DNA of 64,000 bases from DASWZN01 sp963841635 (GCA_963841635.1 CAWJDO010000002.1:2542001-2606000), one strand, 5' to 3'; counted from the stretch's first letter, positions 1-8,795 are shown. Made by a program: numbers and translations. The notes: generated by a model not told the origin, from the sequence alone.

Positions 1-10
1 GGTCTCTTTT

Positions 11-1174
11 ATGCGCGTCGCCGGCATCATGAGTGGGACTTCCCTCGACGGAATCGATGTCGCGATCGTGGACATCGGGAACCGCTACAAACTGACGCTG
101 GTGGCGTTCCACTCCGCGCCCTACCCGCCGCGCGTGCGCGAGGCGCTGCTCGGGGTGTCGAATGCCGCCACGCACACCGCGACCATCTCGCGGCTGAATT
201 TCCTGCTGGGCGAGTTGTATGCGGAAGCGGTCATTCGACTCTGCCACAGCAAGCGGATCGCGCTCGATTCGATCGGGCTGATTGGCTGCCACGGCCAGAC
301 GATCTTCCACGAGGGCGCGCCGGTGAGCTTCCTGCGGCGCCAGGTGGCCAGCACGCTGCAAATCGGAGAAGCGGCGGTAATTGCCGAGCGGACGGGCATT
401 CCCGTGATTTCCGATTTCCGGACCCGCGACATTGCCGCGGGCGGGCAGGGGGCGCCACTGGTCCCCATAGTCGATTACCGGCTCTACCGCCACCTGCGGC
501 TGGGCCGCGTGGCACTGAACATCGGCGGCATCGCCAACCTGACGGCCATTCCGCCAGGCGCCAAGCCCAGGGACATCATCGCCTTCGACACCGGCCCAGG
601 CAACATGGTCATCGACGCGTTGACCGAGAGGCTCACCCAAGGCCGCAGCCGCTATGACCGCAACGGCTGGATCGCCCACTGCTCGAAGGTAAACCGCCCG
701 CTGCTTGACGAACTCCTCTCGGCCCGCTACTACCGTCTCAGGCCCCCCAAGTCGGCCGGGCGCGAGCAGTACGGTCCGGCGTTCGTCGAGCGCCTGGTTT
801 CGACCGGGCTGCCGTTGCAGGACCTGATCGCCACCGCCACCGCCCTGACCGCCGCCGCCGTCGCCGAGGGCATCGCGCGATTTGTCCAGCCCCGGATGCC
901 CGTCGATGAGCTGATCGTCTCGGGAGGAGGCGCGCACAATCCCGAGATCCGGAAGCACCTGGCGGCATTCCTGCCACGGGCGGCGGTCTGCACCTCCGCC
1001 GATTACGATATGGACGTGGACGCCAAGGAGGCGGTGGCGTTTGCGGTTCTCGCGTTCCAGACCTGGCACGGGCACCCCTCGAATGTGCCAGCCGCGACCG
1101 GCGCCCGGCGCGCCGCCGTCCTGGGCAAGGTCTCCGCGGGAACAAGCGTCAAGGCGGGCTCGTCTTCTAAATAG
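11..1174 (+). CDS. anmK: Anhydro-N-acetylmuramic acid kinase
   Basis: The 387-residue protein matches the AnmK family in full length. AnmK phosphorylates and hydrates 1,6-anhydroMurNAc to MurNAc-6-phosphate during cytoplasmic recycling of peptidoglycan. The N-terminus carries the family signature MSGTSLDGID (about residues 7-16). GCHGQT lies near residue 92, the nucleotide-binding FDTGPGN near residue 194, and SGGGAHN in the C-terminal half. These are the ATPase-fold motifs of the hexokinase/ASKHA superfamily. The ATG at 11 is the natural family start, because the signature begins six residues later. The gene lies just inside the window edge, so its promoter is not visible. It is followed after 11 bp by a same-strand PspC protein. 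Identification is secure. Confidence 0.95.
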   Translation: MRVAGIMSGTSLDGIDVAIVDIGNRYKLTLVAFHSAPYPPRVREALLGVSNAATHTATISRLNFLLGELYAEAVIRLCHSKRIALDSIGLIGCHGQTIFHEGAPVSFLRRQVASTLQIGEAAVIAERTGIPVISDFRTRDIAAGGQGAPLVPIVDYRLYRHLRLGRVALNIGGIANLTAIPPGAKPRDIIAFDTGPGNMVIDALTERLTQGRSRYDRNGWIAHCSKVNRPLLDELLSARYYRLRPPKSAGREQYGPAFVERLVSTGLPLQDLIATATALTAAAVAEGIARFVQPRMPVDELIVSGGGAHNPEIRKHLAAFLPRAAVCTSADYDMDVDAKEAVAFAVLAFQTWHGHPSNVPAATGARRAAVLGKVSAGTSVKAGSSSK

Positions 1175-1185
1175 GAGGACGGAAA

Positions 1186-1491
1186 ATGTACTGCACACAA
1201 TGCGGCAACCAACTCGAGGACGCTCACTTGTTCTGCCCCAAGTGCGGCAAGTCCGCCGTTCCCGGGCAACCCGGTGCGGGGATTCCACGAAAACCGCTCA
1301 GCCGTCCCATCGATCAGAAGATGTTCGCCGGCGTCTGCGCGGGTTTTGCGCGCTCCTTCAACGTTGACGTCACGCTGATGCGGATCCTCTGGATTGCGGC
1401 GACGCTGCTGACCGGAGGCCTGGTGGTGCTGGTCTATATAGGCGCCTGGATCGCGATGCCGAAGGACTACCCCGCGACCCGCACCGCGTAG
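1186..1491 (+). CDS. Zinc-ribbon PspC-domain membrane protein
   Basis: This 101-residue protein has an N-terminal zinc ribbon (C3-x2-C6 and C17-x2-C20). A PspC domain follows from about residue 45, with the typical 'FAGVCAGFA' motif and one hydrophobic segment near residues 64-88 ending in 'IAMP'. PspC proteins are small inner-membrane proteins tied to envelope stress, and zinc-ribbon versions are common in Acidobacteriota. A strong ribosome site (AGGAGG) lies 8-9 nt before the ATG. It probably shares a transcript with anmK, 11 bp upstream. Family assignment is firm; the specific role is unknown. Confidence 0.88.
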   Translation: MYCTQCGNQLEDAHLFCPKCGKSAVPGQPGAGIPRKPLSRPIDQKMFAGVCAGFARSFNVDVTLMRILWIAATLLTGGLVVLVYIGAWIAMPKDYPATRTA

Positions 1492-1493
1492 GA

Positions 1494-1519
1494 CCGCTCC
1501 CTTGCGGTCGCGGCTCGGT
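1494..1519 (+). repeat. REP-like element, family III (copy a)
   Basis: A 26-bp element of the form CCGCTCCCT-n-CGGTCGCGG followed by CTCGGT or TTCGGT. Ten copies lie in this window, nearly all just after stop codons. It forms an imperfect hairpin from CCGC and GCGG ends. This copy starts two bases after the stop codon of the PspC gene. Confidence 0.75.
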
Positions 1520-1531
1520 TCCGGCTCCGGT

Positions 1532-1537
1532 TAGAAT
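1532..1537 (+). promoter_or_regulatory. Candidate -10 box for a leaderless transcript
   Basis: TAGAAT ends 6 nt before the TTG start of the GT-C protein, and no Shine-Dalgarno sequence is visible. No convincing -35 was found. The call rests on the same arrangement recurring at other starts in this window. Confidence 0.35.
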
Positions 1538-1543
1538 TGGTGT

Positions 1544-3082
1544 TTGAAAGCCACGAAACGCCAGCCTCAGAACACGCGCAAATCGACATCGGTGAAGACG
1601 GCGGAGGCCCGGCCCGCGCTGCCCGCGGAGCTGCGGGAACGCGTGTGGTGGATCGCCGCCGCGGCGATTCTGGCCGTGGGAACGCTGCTGCGCTTCTATG
1701 ATCTCGGCCTGAAGCCGATCCACCATGACGAGGGGGTCAACGGGGTCTTCCTGGCGCGGCTGCTGCACGAGGGCTACTACCACTACGACCCGGCCAACTA
1801 CCACGGGCCGACGCTGTACTACCTGGCGCTGCTGGTCGTCCGCGTAAATGGCTTCTTCCACGGCGACGGGTTGAGCGACGCCTCCATCCGTGTCATCGCC
1901 GCCATTTTCGGCATCGCCACGGTGGCGCTGGTGCTGTGGATGCGGCGCCTTCTCGGCAAACGCGAGGCGCTGGTCGCGGCGGCGCTCATCGCGATCTCAC
2001 CGGGCGCCATTTTCTACTCGCGTTACTTCATCCACGAGACCCCGTTCGTCTTCTTCACTCTGGCGATCGCGGTGTGCGGGTGGGAGGCATGGAAGCGATC
2101 CGATCCGGGGTACTTGCCAATTGCCGCCCTGGCCGCGGCGTTTCTATTCGCAACCAAGGAGACCGCGCTGGTCTCGCTGGTGGTGTTGGCCATTGCCGTC
2201 GCGGTGCAGCGTGTTTGGGTGCGGATGAAGGAAGGCGGACCGGCTCGGCCGCCGTTCCACTGGCAGGGCTCGGCCAGGAATTACTGGCTGCTCAGCGCGG
2301 TTGTGTTCGGCGCCGTGTACGCGGTGCTCTACTCGTCGTTCTTCACGAACATGAAGGGGCTTCTCGACTCGCTGGAGACGTTCACGATCTGGACCAGGAC
2401 CGGGTTCAGCATGGAGTTTTTCCCGAAGTACGCGTACCTGACGTGGATCGGGCGGCAGGAGGGACCGCTGTTGCTGGTGGCGGTGGTGGGCAGCACCGTC
2501 GCGGTGTGGACCCGGCCCCGCAGCTTCGCGGCCTTCGCCGGCATTTGGGCCGCCGGCCTGTTCGGGGTCTACACGCTGATTCCTTACAAAGAGCCGTGGC
2601 TGGCGCTGAACTTCATTGTTCCGGCCGCCATCGCCGGCGGCGCCGGCGCGGTCCGTCTCTGGGAGCGCTGGCGGAGGCTTTCTCTGCTGGGGTGCGCCGT
2701 GGCGATCGTGCTCGTTTACCAGACCATCGATCTGAACTTCGTGCACTACGACGACCAGACCGAACCTTACGTGTATATGCAGACCACGCGCGAGGTCAAC
2801 CTCCTGTTGCATGAGGTTGAAGCCGTGGCCGCGCGCACCGGCAGCGGCACCAAGATGGCGATCGCGGTTGTCGCGCCGGAATACTGGCCGCTTCCCTGGT
2901 ATTTGCGGGACTACAAGAACGCCGGTTACTGGGGCCGGGTCATCGACACCACGGCGCCGGCGGTGATCAGCTCGAAGGATCAGTCGTGGGACCTGAAAGA
3001 CCGGCTCGGCCCGGCTTACCAGTTCGTCCGGTTCTACGACCTGCGGCCGGGGGTTACGCTGGCGCTGTTCACGCGCAAGTGA
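1544..3082 (+). CDS. TIGR03663-type GT-C membrane glycosyltransferase-like protein
   Basis: A 512-residue multi-spanning membrane protein of the GT39/Agl23-like group (TIGR03663). An N-terminal lysine/arginine-rich tail (residues 1-30) precedes the first membrane helix. After it come the acidic loop 'KPIHHDEGVNG' (about residue 63, the metal/lipid-phosphate-binding type of motif in GT-C enzymes) and 'YHGPTLYYL' (about residue 86). About ten further hydrophobic helices lead to a soluble C-terminal part. Such proteins are thought to move sugars from polyprenyl-phosphate donors to the outer face of the membrane; substrate and acceptor are unknown. The start is a TTG at 1544, chosen because no in-frame ATG precedes the first helix. 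A TAGAAT box lies 6 nt upstream. Confidence 0.8.
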   Translation: MKATKRQPQNTRKSTSVKTAEARPALPAELRERVWWIAAAAILAVGTLLRFYDLGLKPIHHDEGVNGVFLARLLHEGYYHYDPANYHGPTLYYLALLVVRVNGFFHGDGLSDASIRVIAAIFGIATVALVLWMRRLLGKREALVAAALIAISPGAIFYSRYFIHETPFVFFTLAIAVCGWEAWKRSDPGYLPIAALAAAFLFATKETALVSLVVLAIAVAVQRVWVRMKEGGPARPPFHWQGSARNYWLLSAVVFGAVYAVLYSSFFTNMKGLLDSLETFTIWTRTGFSMEFFPKYAYLTWIGRQEGPLLLVAVVGSTVAVWTRPRSFAAFAGIWAAGLFGVYTLIPYKEPWLALNFIVPAAIAGGAGAVRLWERWRRLSLLGCAVAIVLVYQTIDLNFVHYDDQTEPYVYMQTTREVNLLLHEVEAVAARTGSGTKMAIAVVAPEYWPLPWYLRDYKNAGYWGRVIDTTAPAVISSKDQSWDLKDRLGPAYQFVRFYDLRPGVTLALFTRK

Positions 3083-3109
3083 CGGGGGGGACCGGCCGGC
3101 GGGTCTGGA

Positions 3110-3226
3110 GAGGGACTTGCGAAATTCAGTTCGTCGCATCCGCGGCGAGAGGTGAAAGGGCTGAAAAGCGGAGACAGGCTCGGAGCCAGTCACCGTTTTT
3201 CAGCGGAGTCTTCAGTCTGTCGGGTC
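3110..3226. repeat. MITE-like element, family II, truncated copy
   Basis: This stretch begins GAGGGACTTGCGAAATTCAG and runs through 'TTCGTCGC..CCGCGGCGAGAG' and 'CAGCGGAGTCTTCAGTCTGTC'-like segments. The same segments occur in the complete copy at 60843-61011. The right terminal inverted repeat is missing here: the sequence runs directly into the 3' end of the M16 gene. It sits between two convergent genes. Confidence 0.65.
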
Positions 3227-3232
3227 GCAGGC

Positions 3233-5365
3233 CTATTTGGCCGGGACCTTGTACCAGGCCTCCGAAATGCCCGGGTTCATCTGCACGTTGGTCACGGTCA
3301 TGTCGGCCCCGACTTTGCCGCCCTGCCTGGTAATGATCCGGAACGGCATCTGGACGCCTTTGATGTCGCGATAGTCCGAGTAGAGCTCCTCGGTCTCCGT
3401 GGGCGGACCCATCAGCGCCGCCATGTAGCGCTTCATCACGATCAGGTTGGTCGAAGGCTCGATGAAGACTTTAAGCTGGAGCGAGCTTGCGGCCTCGCTG
3501 ACTGCGACCACCTCGGTCGTTTTGCCCTCGATCTGGGCCGGGCCAAGCGCCTGCACCGTGTATCCGGGCTTGTCGAAGTTCTGCAGCAGCGCGATGGTCT
3601 GGCGGAACAGGGAGGAGTTGAGCTCGCCCGTCTGAGAGGCGGGCATCGGGCGGGTTTGCCCTCCCATTGCCATCCAGCCCATCTGGCCGTCGAAGCCAAC
3701 CGTCATCTCGCCCATGGCCGAGTGGATCTTGTTCAGCATCTTTCCGGAGAGGTTCATGGTGGATTCGGTCTTGAGGGAGACATCGCCCTGGGGCGTGGAC
3801 ATGACCGCATCGGCCGAGATCGTGACGTCCTTCACCTTCATGAGTTCCTTGCCACCCATGGCGGCGCGGGCCGCCAGCATCAGCTCTTTCCCCCTGGCCG
3901 CCGCCTCCGGGCTCGCGGCCGCCGCCGTCTCCTGCTTCGGCGGCGCGATCGAGATGTCGATGGGGGACACCTGGCCCAACGAGGAGAGCGGGCCTTCGTA
4001 CGCTTTTTCCTTGCCCAGGATGAGAACCGCGAAGTGCTCGGGCTTGAGGTACTTTCCCGCCACCTCGGCAACCTGCGCCGCGGTCACCTTCTCGATGCCG
4101 GCGCGGTAGCGCTGCAGGTAGTCGTGCGGATATCCGTAATACTCGTAGTTCATCATGCGCGTGAGGATCTTGGACGTGGAATCGAAGTCGAAGGCCATCC
4201 CCTTCAGGATGCCGTCCTTGGCCCGCGCGATCTCATCGGCGGTGGCGCCCTTGGCCGCCAGCTTCTCCAACTGCTCGCGCATGGAACGATAGATTTTGAG
4301 GGTGGTCTCGGGCTTGGTGGAGCCTCCCACGAGGAAGGTGCCCGGCCGGTCCCATCCGGCGGCCGCGTTCGAGAACACGTAATAAGCCAGGCCTTGCGCC
4401 GAGCGCACGTTGCTGAAGAGCCGCGATGCGAAGCCGCCGCCCAGGATCTCGTTCATCACCTCGAGGGCACAGTAGTCGGGGTCGTCGCGCCGGCCCGCGA
4501 GCATGCCCATTACGACCCAGGACTGCTCCATGCTGTCCTTGTCGATGGAGTAGAAGCCGGTGCGGCTCCGGGCTGCATCGTCGACCGCGGGCGGATCGAG
4601 TTTCGACCCTCCTCCGCGCGCCCATCCGCCGAAGGCTTTCTCGATCCTGGCGCGCATTTCGGCGGCATTGAAGTCGCCCTCGGCGCCGAAAATGGTGCTC
4701 TCCGGCTGAAAGAATCGCTTGTGGAACGCCACCAGATCGTCGCGCGTGATGGAGTCGATGGTGGCGTACTCGGGCATCCGGGCATAGGCGCTGTCCTTGC
4801 CGAAAATGATGCGGTTGAATTCCCGGAAAACGATTCCGTCGGGGTTGTCGTTGCGCCGCGCGATGCCGTCACGCGCCGCGATCTTGGCCAGGTCGATCTT
4901 GTCCTGAGGGAAGGCCGGGTGCTGGAGGATATCGGCCATGATGGCCAGGCCGCGGTCCAGGTCCTCCTTGAGCAGCGAGGCGAACGCGCCGCCGGAGTCC
5001 TCGTGGATGCCGGTTTCGACCGAGGCGCCCAGGCGGTCCAGTTCCTCATCGAGCTGGTCTCCGCTTTGTGTCGTGCTGCCGCCGGTCCGCATCACGGTTC
5101 CGGTGATGCTGGCCAGCCCGGCCTTGCCGGCCGGCTCCCAGCGCGAGCCCACGCGAACGGTGGCGTGCAGGGTGACCTTGGGAAGCTCGTGGTCCTCGAC
5201 CAGGTAGACCACCATGCCGTTGGGCAGTTCGAAGCGCACCGGTTCGGGCACTTTGATCTGGTTCAGGGGCGGGTACTTCAGGCTCTTGTAGCTCGTGGCC
5301 GGCTCCTGGGCAGCGGCCGCCAGCGCGAACAGGATGGCGAAAAATGGCAGAGTTCGTATGCGCAT
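3233..5365 (-). CDS. M16-family peptidase subunit without zinc motif, with LolA-like C-terminal domain
   Basis: A 710-residue exported protein. A signal peptide (residues 1 to about 19, ending AAAAQ) is followed by two M16/insulinase halves (about 40-460). A C-terminal region of about 200 residues resembles outer-membrane lipoprotein-sorting (LolA/LolB-like) beta sheets. Where active M16 enzymes carry HxxEH, this one reads 'AGLASITGTVMRTGG', so the zinc site is absent and it should be the non-catalytic partner. It lies 13 bp downstream of the catalytic M16 gene, the usual two-subunit periplasmic arrangement. The ATG at 5365 is chosen over an upstream in-frame start because it has a strong ribosome site (AGGGAGG, 8-9 nt) and begins the signal peptide. 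The LolA-like tail is an unusual fusion; its assignment rests on fold-like sequence character only. Confidence 0.88.
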   Translation of the reverse strand: MRIRTLPFFAILFALAAAAQEPATSYKSLKYPPLNQIKVPEPVRFELPNGMVVYLVEDHELPKVTLHATVRVGSRWEPAGKAGLASITGTVMRTGGSTTQSGDQLDEELDRLGASVETGIHEDSGGAFASLLKEDLDRGLAIMADILQHPAFPQDKIDLAKIAARDGIARRNDNPDGIVFREFNRIIFGKDSAYARMPEYATIDSITRDDLVAFHKRFFQPESTIFGAEGDFNAAEMRARIEKAFGGWARGGGSKLDPPAVDDAARSRTGFYSIDKDSMEQSWVVMGMLAGRRDDPDYCALEVMNEILGGGFASRLFSNVRSAQGLAYYVFSNAAAGWDRPGTFLVGGSTKPETTLKIYRSMREQLEKLAAKGATADEIARAKDGILKGMAFDFDSTSKILTRMMNYEYYGYPHDYLQRYRAGIEKVTAAQVAEVAGKYLKPEHFAVLILGKEKAYEGPLSSLGQVSPIDISIAPPKQETAAAASPEAAARGKELMLAARAAMGGKELMKVKDVTISADAVMSTPQGDVSLKTESTMNLSGKMLNKIHSAMGEMTVGFDGQMGWMAMGGQTRPMPASQTGELNSSLFRQTIALLQNFDKPGYTVQALGPAQIEGKTTEVVAVSEAASSLQLKVFIEPSTNLIVMKRYMAALMGPPTETEELYSDYRDIKGVQMPFRIITRQGGKVGADMTVTNVQMNPGISEAWYKVPAK

Positions 5366-5378
5366 GGTTTTGACCTCC

Positions 5379-6884
5379 CTACTTGGACAGCGGCTCAATC
5401 TCGGCGATGGTGCGATTATCGAAAACGAATGTCGCCTTGGAAACCCGCTGGATGTCGGCAGGCGTGACGGCAGCCATCTTTCCGAGCCGCGTGAACGCGC
5501 TTCGCCAATCGCCGGTCAGCACCTGGTAGGCGGCCAGCGTTCTGGCCAGCGTGGAGTCGTCGCCCAGTTCGCCGATGATGCCGGCGCGGGTGCGGCGCTT
5601 CACGCCGTCCAATTCCTGCTGGCTTACCGGCTGCGTCTTCAGCCGCTCGATTTCGGCCTCGATGGCCTTCTGCACTTCGGCGTTGGTGTGTCCCTGCGCC
5701 GTGAACGCATAAAACAGGAACAGCCCGGGGTACTTCTCGCCCGGGAAACCGGGGAACCCGCCCGCCGTGGTTGCGATCTTCTTATCGCGCACCAGGGAGC
5801 GGTAGAGCCGCGATGAGCGGCCCTCGCTGAGAAGGCTGCCGATGGCTTCGTAGACGGCGTTATCCGGGTCGTTGATGTCGGGCTTGTGGTAGCCTTCGAC
5901 GAACACGCGCTGTGCTTGAAGGCGCAGCGTGACGCGCCGTTCTCCGGTCTGGGGCGGCTCGACGGTCCGAAGCGGTTCTTCCTTCTGGCCGGCGGGGATG
6001 GCGCCGAAGTACTTCTCGGCCAGTTCGCGAACGCGCTGCGGCGTCACGTCGCCCACCACCACGCTGGTGAGGTTGCTGGGCACGTAGTATTTCTTGAAGA
6101 AGGCGGCTCCATCCGCGCGGGTGAGGTTCTCGAGGTCGCTCATGTGGCCGACCACCGGCTCGTGATACGGGTGGGCCTTGTAGGCCGCGGCCTGAAACTC
6201 TTCGACCAGGCGGCCGACGGGCTGGCTTTCGCCCAGACGCCGCTCCTCCATCACCACGTTGCGTTCCTTGTAGAACTCGCGCAGGACGGGATCGCCGAAG
6301 CGCTGGCCTTCGAGGTAGAACCACAGCTCCGTTTCGTTGGAGGGCAGGCTGAAGAAGTAGTTGGTGGCGTCGGAAGAGGTGTTGGCATTCAGGCCGCGGC
6401 CTCCGGCGCGCTCGATGGCCTCGCCGAATTCATTGGGCACTACGAATTTCCCAGCCGCCTCTTGCGCGTCCTTGAAATCCTGATCGAGCTGCTTGAGCTT
6501 CGCCGGGTCGGCCTTGTCGCCCTTGCGGCGCTCGTCGCGCAACGCGTAATAGGCCTGATCCACCTTGACCAGCGCGTCTTTCTCGGCCGCGGCGTTGTTG
6601 GTGCCGATGTGGCTGCTCCCCTTGAACGCCATGTGTTCGAACAGGTGCGCGAGGCCGGTGTAGCCAGTCACTTCCTGCGCCGCCCCGACGTTGGCGTAGG
6701 TCAGGAAGGCGGCCACGGGGGCCTGGTGGCGCTCGAGCACGATGAACTTCCAGCCGTTGGCGAGCGTGAACTCGTTGACGCGGGACTCGATCTCTTTAAA
6801 CTCGTCCTGGGCCACCGCGGGAACGGCCGCGGCCAGGATACCCAACACAATCACCACACGGGTGGTGAGGTTCCTCAGGGTCAT
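5379..6884 (-). CDS. M16-family zinc peptidase, catalytic subunit
   Basis: A 501-residue exported peptidase. The signal peptide runs to about residue 25 (AVPAVAQ). The inverted zinc motif H80-L-F-E83-H84 sits in 'TGLAHLFEHMAFKG', and the downstream helix 'ERNVVMEERR' supplies the usual third zinc ligand region. The second, non-catalytic half follows (about 270-490). M16 peptidases clip short peptides in the periplasm. It is first in a two-gene operon with the inactive M16 partner 13 bp downstream. The 'GTNNAAAEKDALVKVDQAYYAL' helix region, with charged insertion, is typical of the larger bacterial M16B group. The ATG at 6884 begins the signal peptide. Confidence 0.92.
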   Translation of the reverse strand: MTLRNLTTRVVIVLGILAAAVPAVAQDEFKEIESRVNEFTLANGWKFIVLERHQAPVAAFLTYANVGAAQEVTGYTGLAHLFEHMAFKGSSHIGTNNAAAEKDALVKVDQAYYALRDERRKGDKADPAKLKQLDQDFKDAQEAAGKFVVPNEFGEAIERAGGRGLNANTSSDATNYFFSLPSNETELWFYLEGQRFGDPVLREFYKERNVVMEERRLGESQPVGRLVEEFQAAAYKAHPYHEPVVGHMSDLENLTRADGAAFFKKYYVPSNLTSVVVGDVTPQRVRELAEKYFGAIPAGQKEEPLRTVEPPQTGERRVTLRLQAQRVFVEGYHKPDINDPDNAVYEAIGSLLSEGRSSRLYRSLVRDKKIATTAGGFPGFPGEKYPGLFLFYAFTAQGHTNAEVQKAIEAEIERLKTQPVSQQELDGVKRRTRAGIIGELGDDSTLARTLAAYQVLTGDWRSAFTRLGKMAAVTPADIQRVSKATFVFDNRTIAEIEPLSK

Positions 6885-6922
6885 AGCGCCTCCACTAACA
6901 GACTACAGGAATTAAAGAGCGG

Positions 6923-6998
6923 GTGGCCTGATCGGGTGTCCTGATCGGGAGCAGCGGGCGGCCTGATGGAGTGGCCTGATCGGGAGCAAGTAAGCTCC
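6923..6998. repeat. Imperfect tandem CCTGATCGGG repeats plus small hairpin
   Basis: Between the divergent M16 and CpxP-like genes, CCTGATCGGG or a near version occurs at 6927-6936, 6940-6949, 6962-6970 and 6974-6983. A small GGAGC/GCTCC hairpin follows at 6983-6998. The repeats could be operator half-sites or slippage debris. The rest of 6885-7127 holds the two promoters, with no clear consensus boxes. Confidence 0.45.
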
Positions 6999-7127
6999 AC
7001 TTCCCGCTTTTACACTTCTTTACAGCTTTCATGTGACGGCTTTACGGATGCGCCGTACTCTAGATATAGGCAACTCGGAGCGAGTCTTTCCACCAGCTGC
7101 CGGGTTAGGAAGAGACGGAGACAGACA

Positions 7128-7868
7128 ATGTACAAGATCACGATTCACAAGCTTGCAGTTACTTTGGCCGCGGCAGTCATCATACCGGCGGTGGCGCTGG
7201 CCCAGGGCCCCGCGCCTCGGGATCAGGATGGTCCGGACGGTGGAGGCGGCCCGATGGCCCCGATTGGCGAGATGGGCCCGGGGGGCGAGATGGGCCCGGG
7301 GGGCGAGATGGGAATGATGCACCACGGCCGGGGCGAAGGCGGCGGCCCAGGAATGGGCATGGGAATGGGAATGGGAATGGGAATGCACGGCGACATGCAC
7401 CACCGGGGCGGGCCGGGCATGGGGCTGGCGTTCCTGGTGGACAACCCGGAGATGCGGAAGCGCATCGGGATTACCGACGAGCAGGCTGCGAAGATCCGCC
7501 AGCAGTCGCTTGATTTCCGGAAGGCCGAGATTCGCAACCGGGCGGACCTGGAGATAAAGCGGCTCGATCTGCATAGCCTGATGGCCGCTGATACGCCGGA
7601 CCGGGCGGCGATCGACAGAACGTTGCAAGAGATCGGCGCAGCTCAGATGGCGCTCGAGAAGAGTGCCATTGACTTCCACCTCGCCATGCGCAGCGCGCTC
7701 ACCCCCGAGCAGCGCGAGAAGCTGAAGGCGATGCGGGAGGAGTTTCGTCCGCGCGGCGAGGGCGAGCACAGGATGGGCGGACCCGGAGGCCCCGGCGGCG
7801 CTCGTGGGATGAGGCATCCGGCCGGGCACAGCACTCCGGCAGCGCCGGCAGCGCCGCCGCAGCAGTAG
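7128..7868 (+). CDS. Exported CpxP/Spy-like protein with Met/Gly/His-rich segment
   Basis: A 246-residue periplasmic protein. The signal peptide (to about residue 26, PAVALAQ) is followed by a low-complexity stretch (about 35-105): three near-identical GEMGPG repeats, an HH pair, an alternating Gly-Met run, and HGDMHH. A helical Spy/CpxP-like domain (about 110-215) follows. It contains 'GITDEQAAKI' and 'ALTPEQREKL', the two LTxxQ-type motifs of this family of envelope-stress chaperones. The tail is rich in Gly, Ala and Pro. The methionine/histidine-rich stretch suggests soft-metal binding (copper or silver), which is an inference. The ATG at 7128 is preferred because it starts the signal peptide and has AGGAAGAGACGGAG upstream. 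Confidence 0.85.
   Translation: MYKITIHKLAVTLAAAVIIPAVALAQGPAPRDQDGPDGGGGPMAPIGEMGPGGEMGPGGEMGMMHHGRGEGGGPGMGMGMGMGMGMHGDMHHRGGPGMGLAFLVDNPEMRKRIGITDEQAAKIRQQSLDFRKAEIRNRADLEIKRLDLHSLMAADTPDRAAIDRTLQEIGAAQMALEKSAIDFHLAMRSALTPEQREKLKAMREEFRPRGEGEHRMGGPGGPGGARGMRHPAGHSTPAAPAAPPQQ
7350..7386 (+). repeat. GGGAATG microsatellite in the CpxP-like gene
   Basis: About six in-frame six-base units (GGGAAT or GGGCAT) encode an alternating Gly-Met run. Upstream, at about 7265-7312, a longer unit encoding GEMGPG is repeated. Both keep the reading frame, so copy number could change the length of the Met-rich segment without breaking the protein. Confidence 0.7.
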
Positions 7869-7970
7869 GTTGTCTGGCGCGTGGGGCGGGCTCTGCGCAC
7901 AGGGCGGGTCTGGAGACCCGCTGCAGGCGTGGACGCCTGCCCCACTTATGGCGCGGTAGGCTGGAGGTAG

Positions 7971-8738
7971 ATGCGGAGTTCCTCCGGCCTGGCCCTTTCC
8001 TTTGTCCTCGCGGCGTCGGCGGCGGTTGGCCAGCCGGCGCCAGCCCGGCAGCCGCCGGAATTCGACCGGCCTGTTTCTCTGAAGCTGCTGCCCTCCAACT
8101 TCTTCAGCGATCAGAAGAAGATCTGGCTCTATCCGCGCCAGTTTGCCCATCCTAAGAATTGGATCGCGCCGGCTGCCGTTTTGGGCGTGACCGCTCTGCT
8201 GATCGCGGAAGCGGATGCTCCCACGGCGTCCTACTTTCGCCGGACGACCGCGTTTCACGGATTCAACCAGGTTTTCACGGGAACGGCTACGGGTGCCGGG
8301 ATGATCGCCGTTCCTTCGGCGCTGCTGGCCGTAGGGCTGGCGCGGCACGACTCGAAGATGTGGAAGACGGCCATGCTTGCCGGCGAGGCAGTCGCCGACT
8401 CAGAGGTGCTGACGACCGTTGTGAAGGACATCGACCGCCGCCAGTTCCCGCGTTCCGTCCCTCCCACGGAGGGCTTTTCCGACACGTGGTTCAAGACCAC
8501 GGGCAATTGGATCCGAGGCAGCGGCAGTTTCCCGTCCGGGCACACCATAGCGGCTTTTTCGATCGCCACCGTCTTTGCGCGCCGGTACCGGAACCACCGG
8601 TGGGTTCCGTACGTGGCTTACGCCGCGGCCGGGCTGGTGGCCTTCTCCCGGCTTTCGCTGGGGGCGCACTACGTCTCGGACAGCTTCATGGGCGCGGCGC
8701 TTGGTTACTTGATCGCGCGGTTCGCGGTGCTGCGCTAG
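7971..8738 (+). CDS. PAP2-family phosphatase, exported or membrane-attached
   Basis: A 255-residue member of the PAP2/phosphatidic-acid-phosphatase superfamily. The N-terminus is a signal-like segment (residues 1-22). Conserved phosphatase motifs appear in order: a KDIDRRQFPR region (about 145, motif C1-like), GSFPSGHT (about 184, C2, with the catalytic His) and SRLSLGAHYVSD (about 225, C3, with the second catalytic His and Asp). The family removes phosphate from lipid pyrophosphates such as undecaprenyl-PP or from phosphatidic acid; the substrate here is not determined. A GGAGG lies very close to the ATG. The gene converges with rlmA across a palindromic repeat. Confidence 0.88.
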   Translation: MRSSSGLALSFVLAASAAVGQPAPARQPPEFDRPVSLKLLPSNFFSDQKKIWLYPRQFAHPKNWIAPAAVLGVTALLIAEADAPTASYFRRTTAFHGFNQVFTGTATGAGMIAVPSALLAVGLARHDSKMWKTAMLAGEAVADSEVLTTVVKDIDRRQFPRSVPPTEGFSDTWFKTTGNWIRGSGSFPSGHTIAAFSIATVFARRYRNHRWVPYVAYAAAGLVAFSRLSLGAHYVSDSFMGAALGYLIARFAVLR

Positions 8739-8795
8739 GAGCTGGCGTAGCGCGCCGTGAATCTCGAGCAGTGTGACGGACAGAGGACCAGGGGT

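Noticed and set aside
3152..5467. A 771-codon open frame on the plus strand opposite the M16 genes
   Set aside because: It is His/Gly/Arg-rich and lacks any recognisable fold. It mirrors the high-GC codon pattern of the real minus-strand gene with complete signal peptide, ribosome site and family match.
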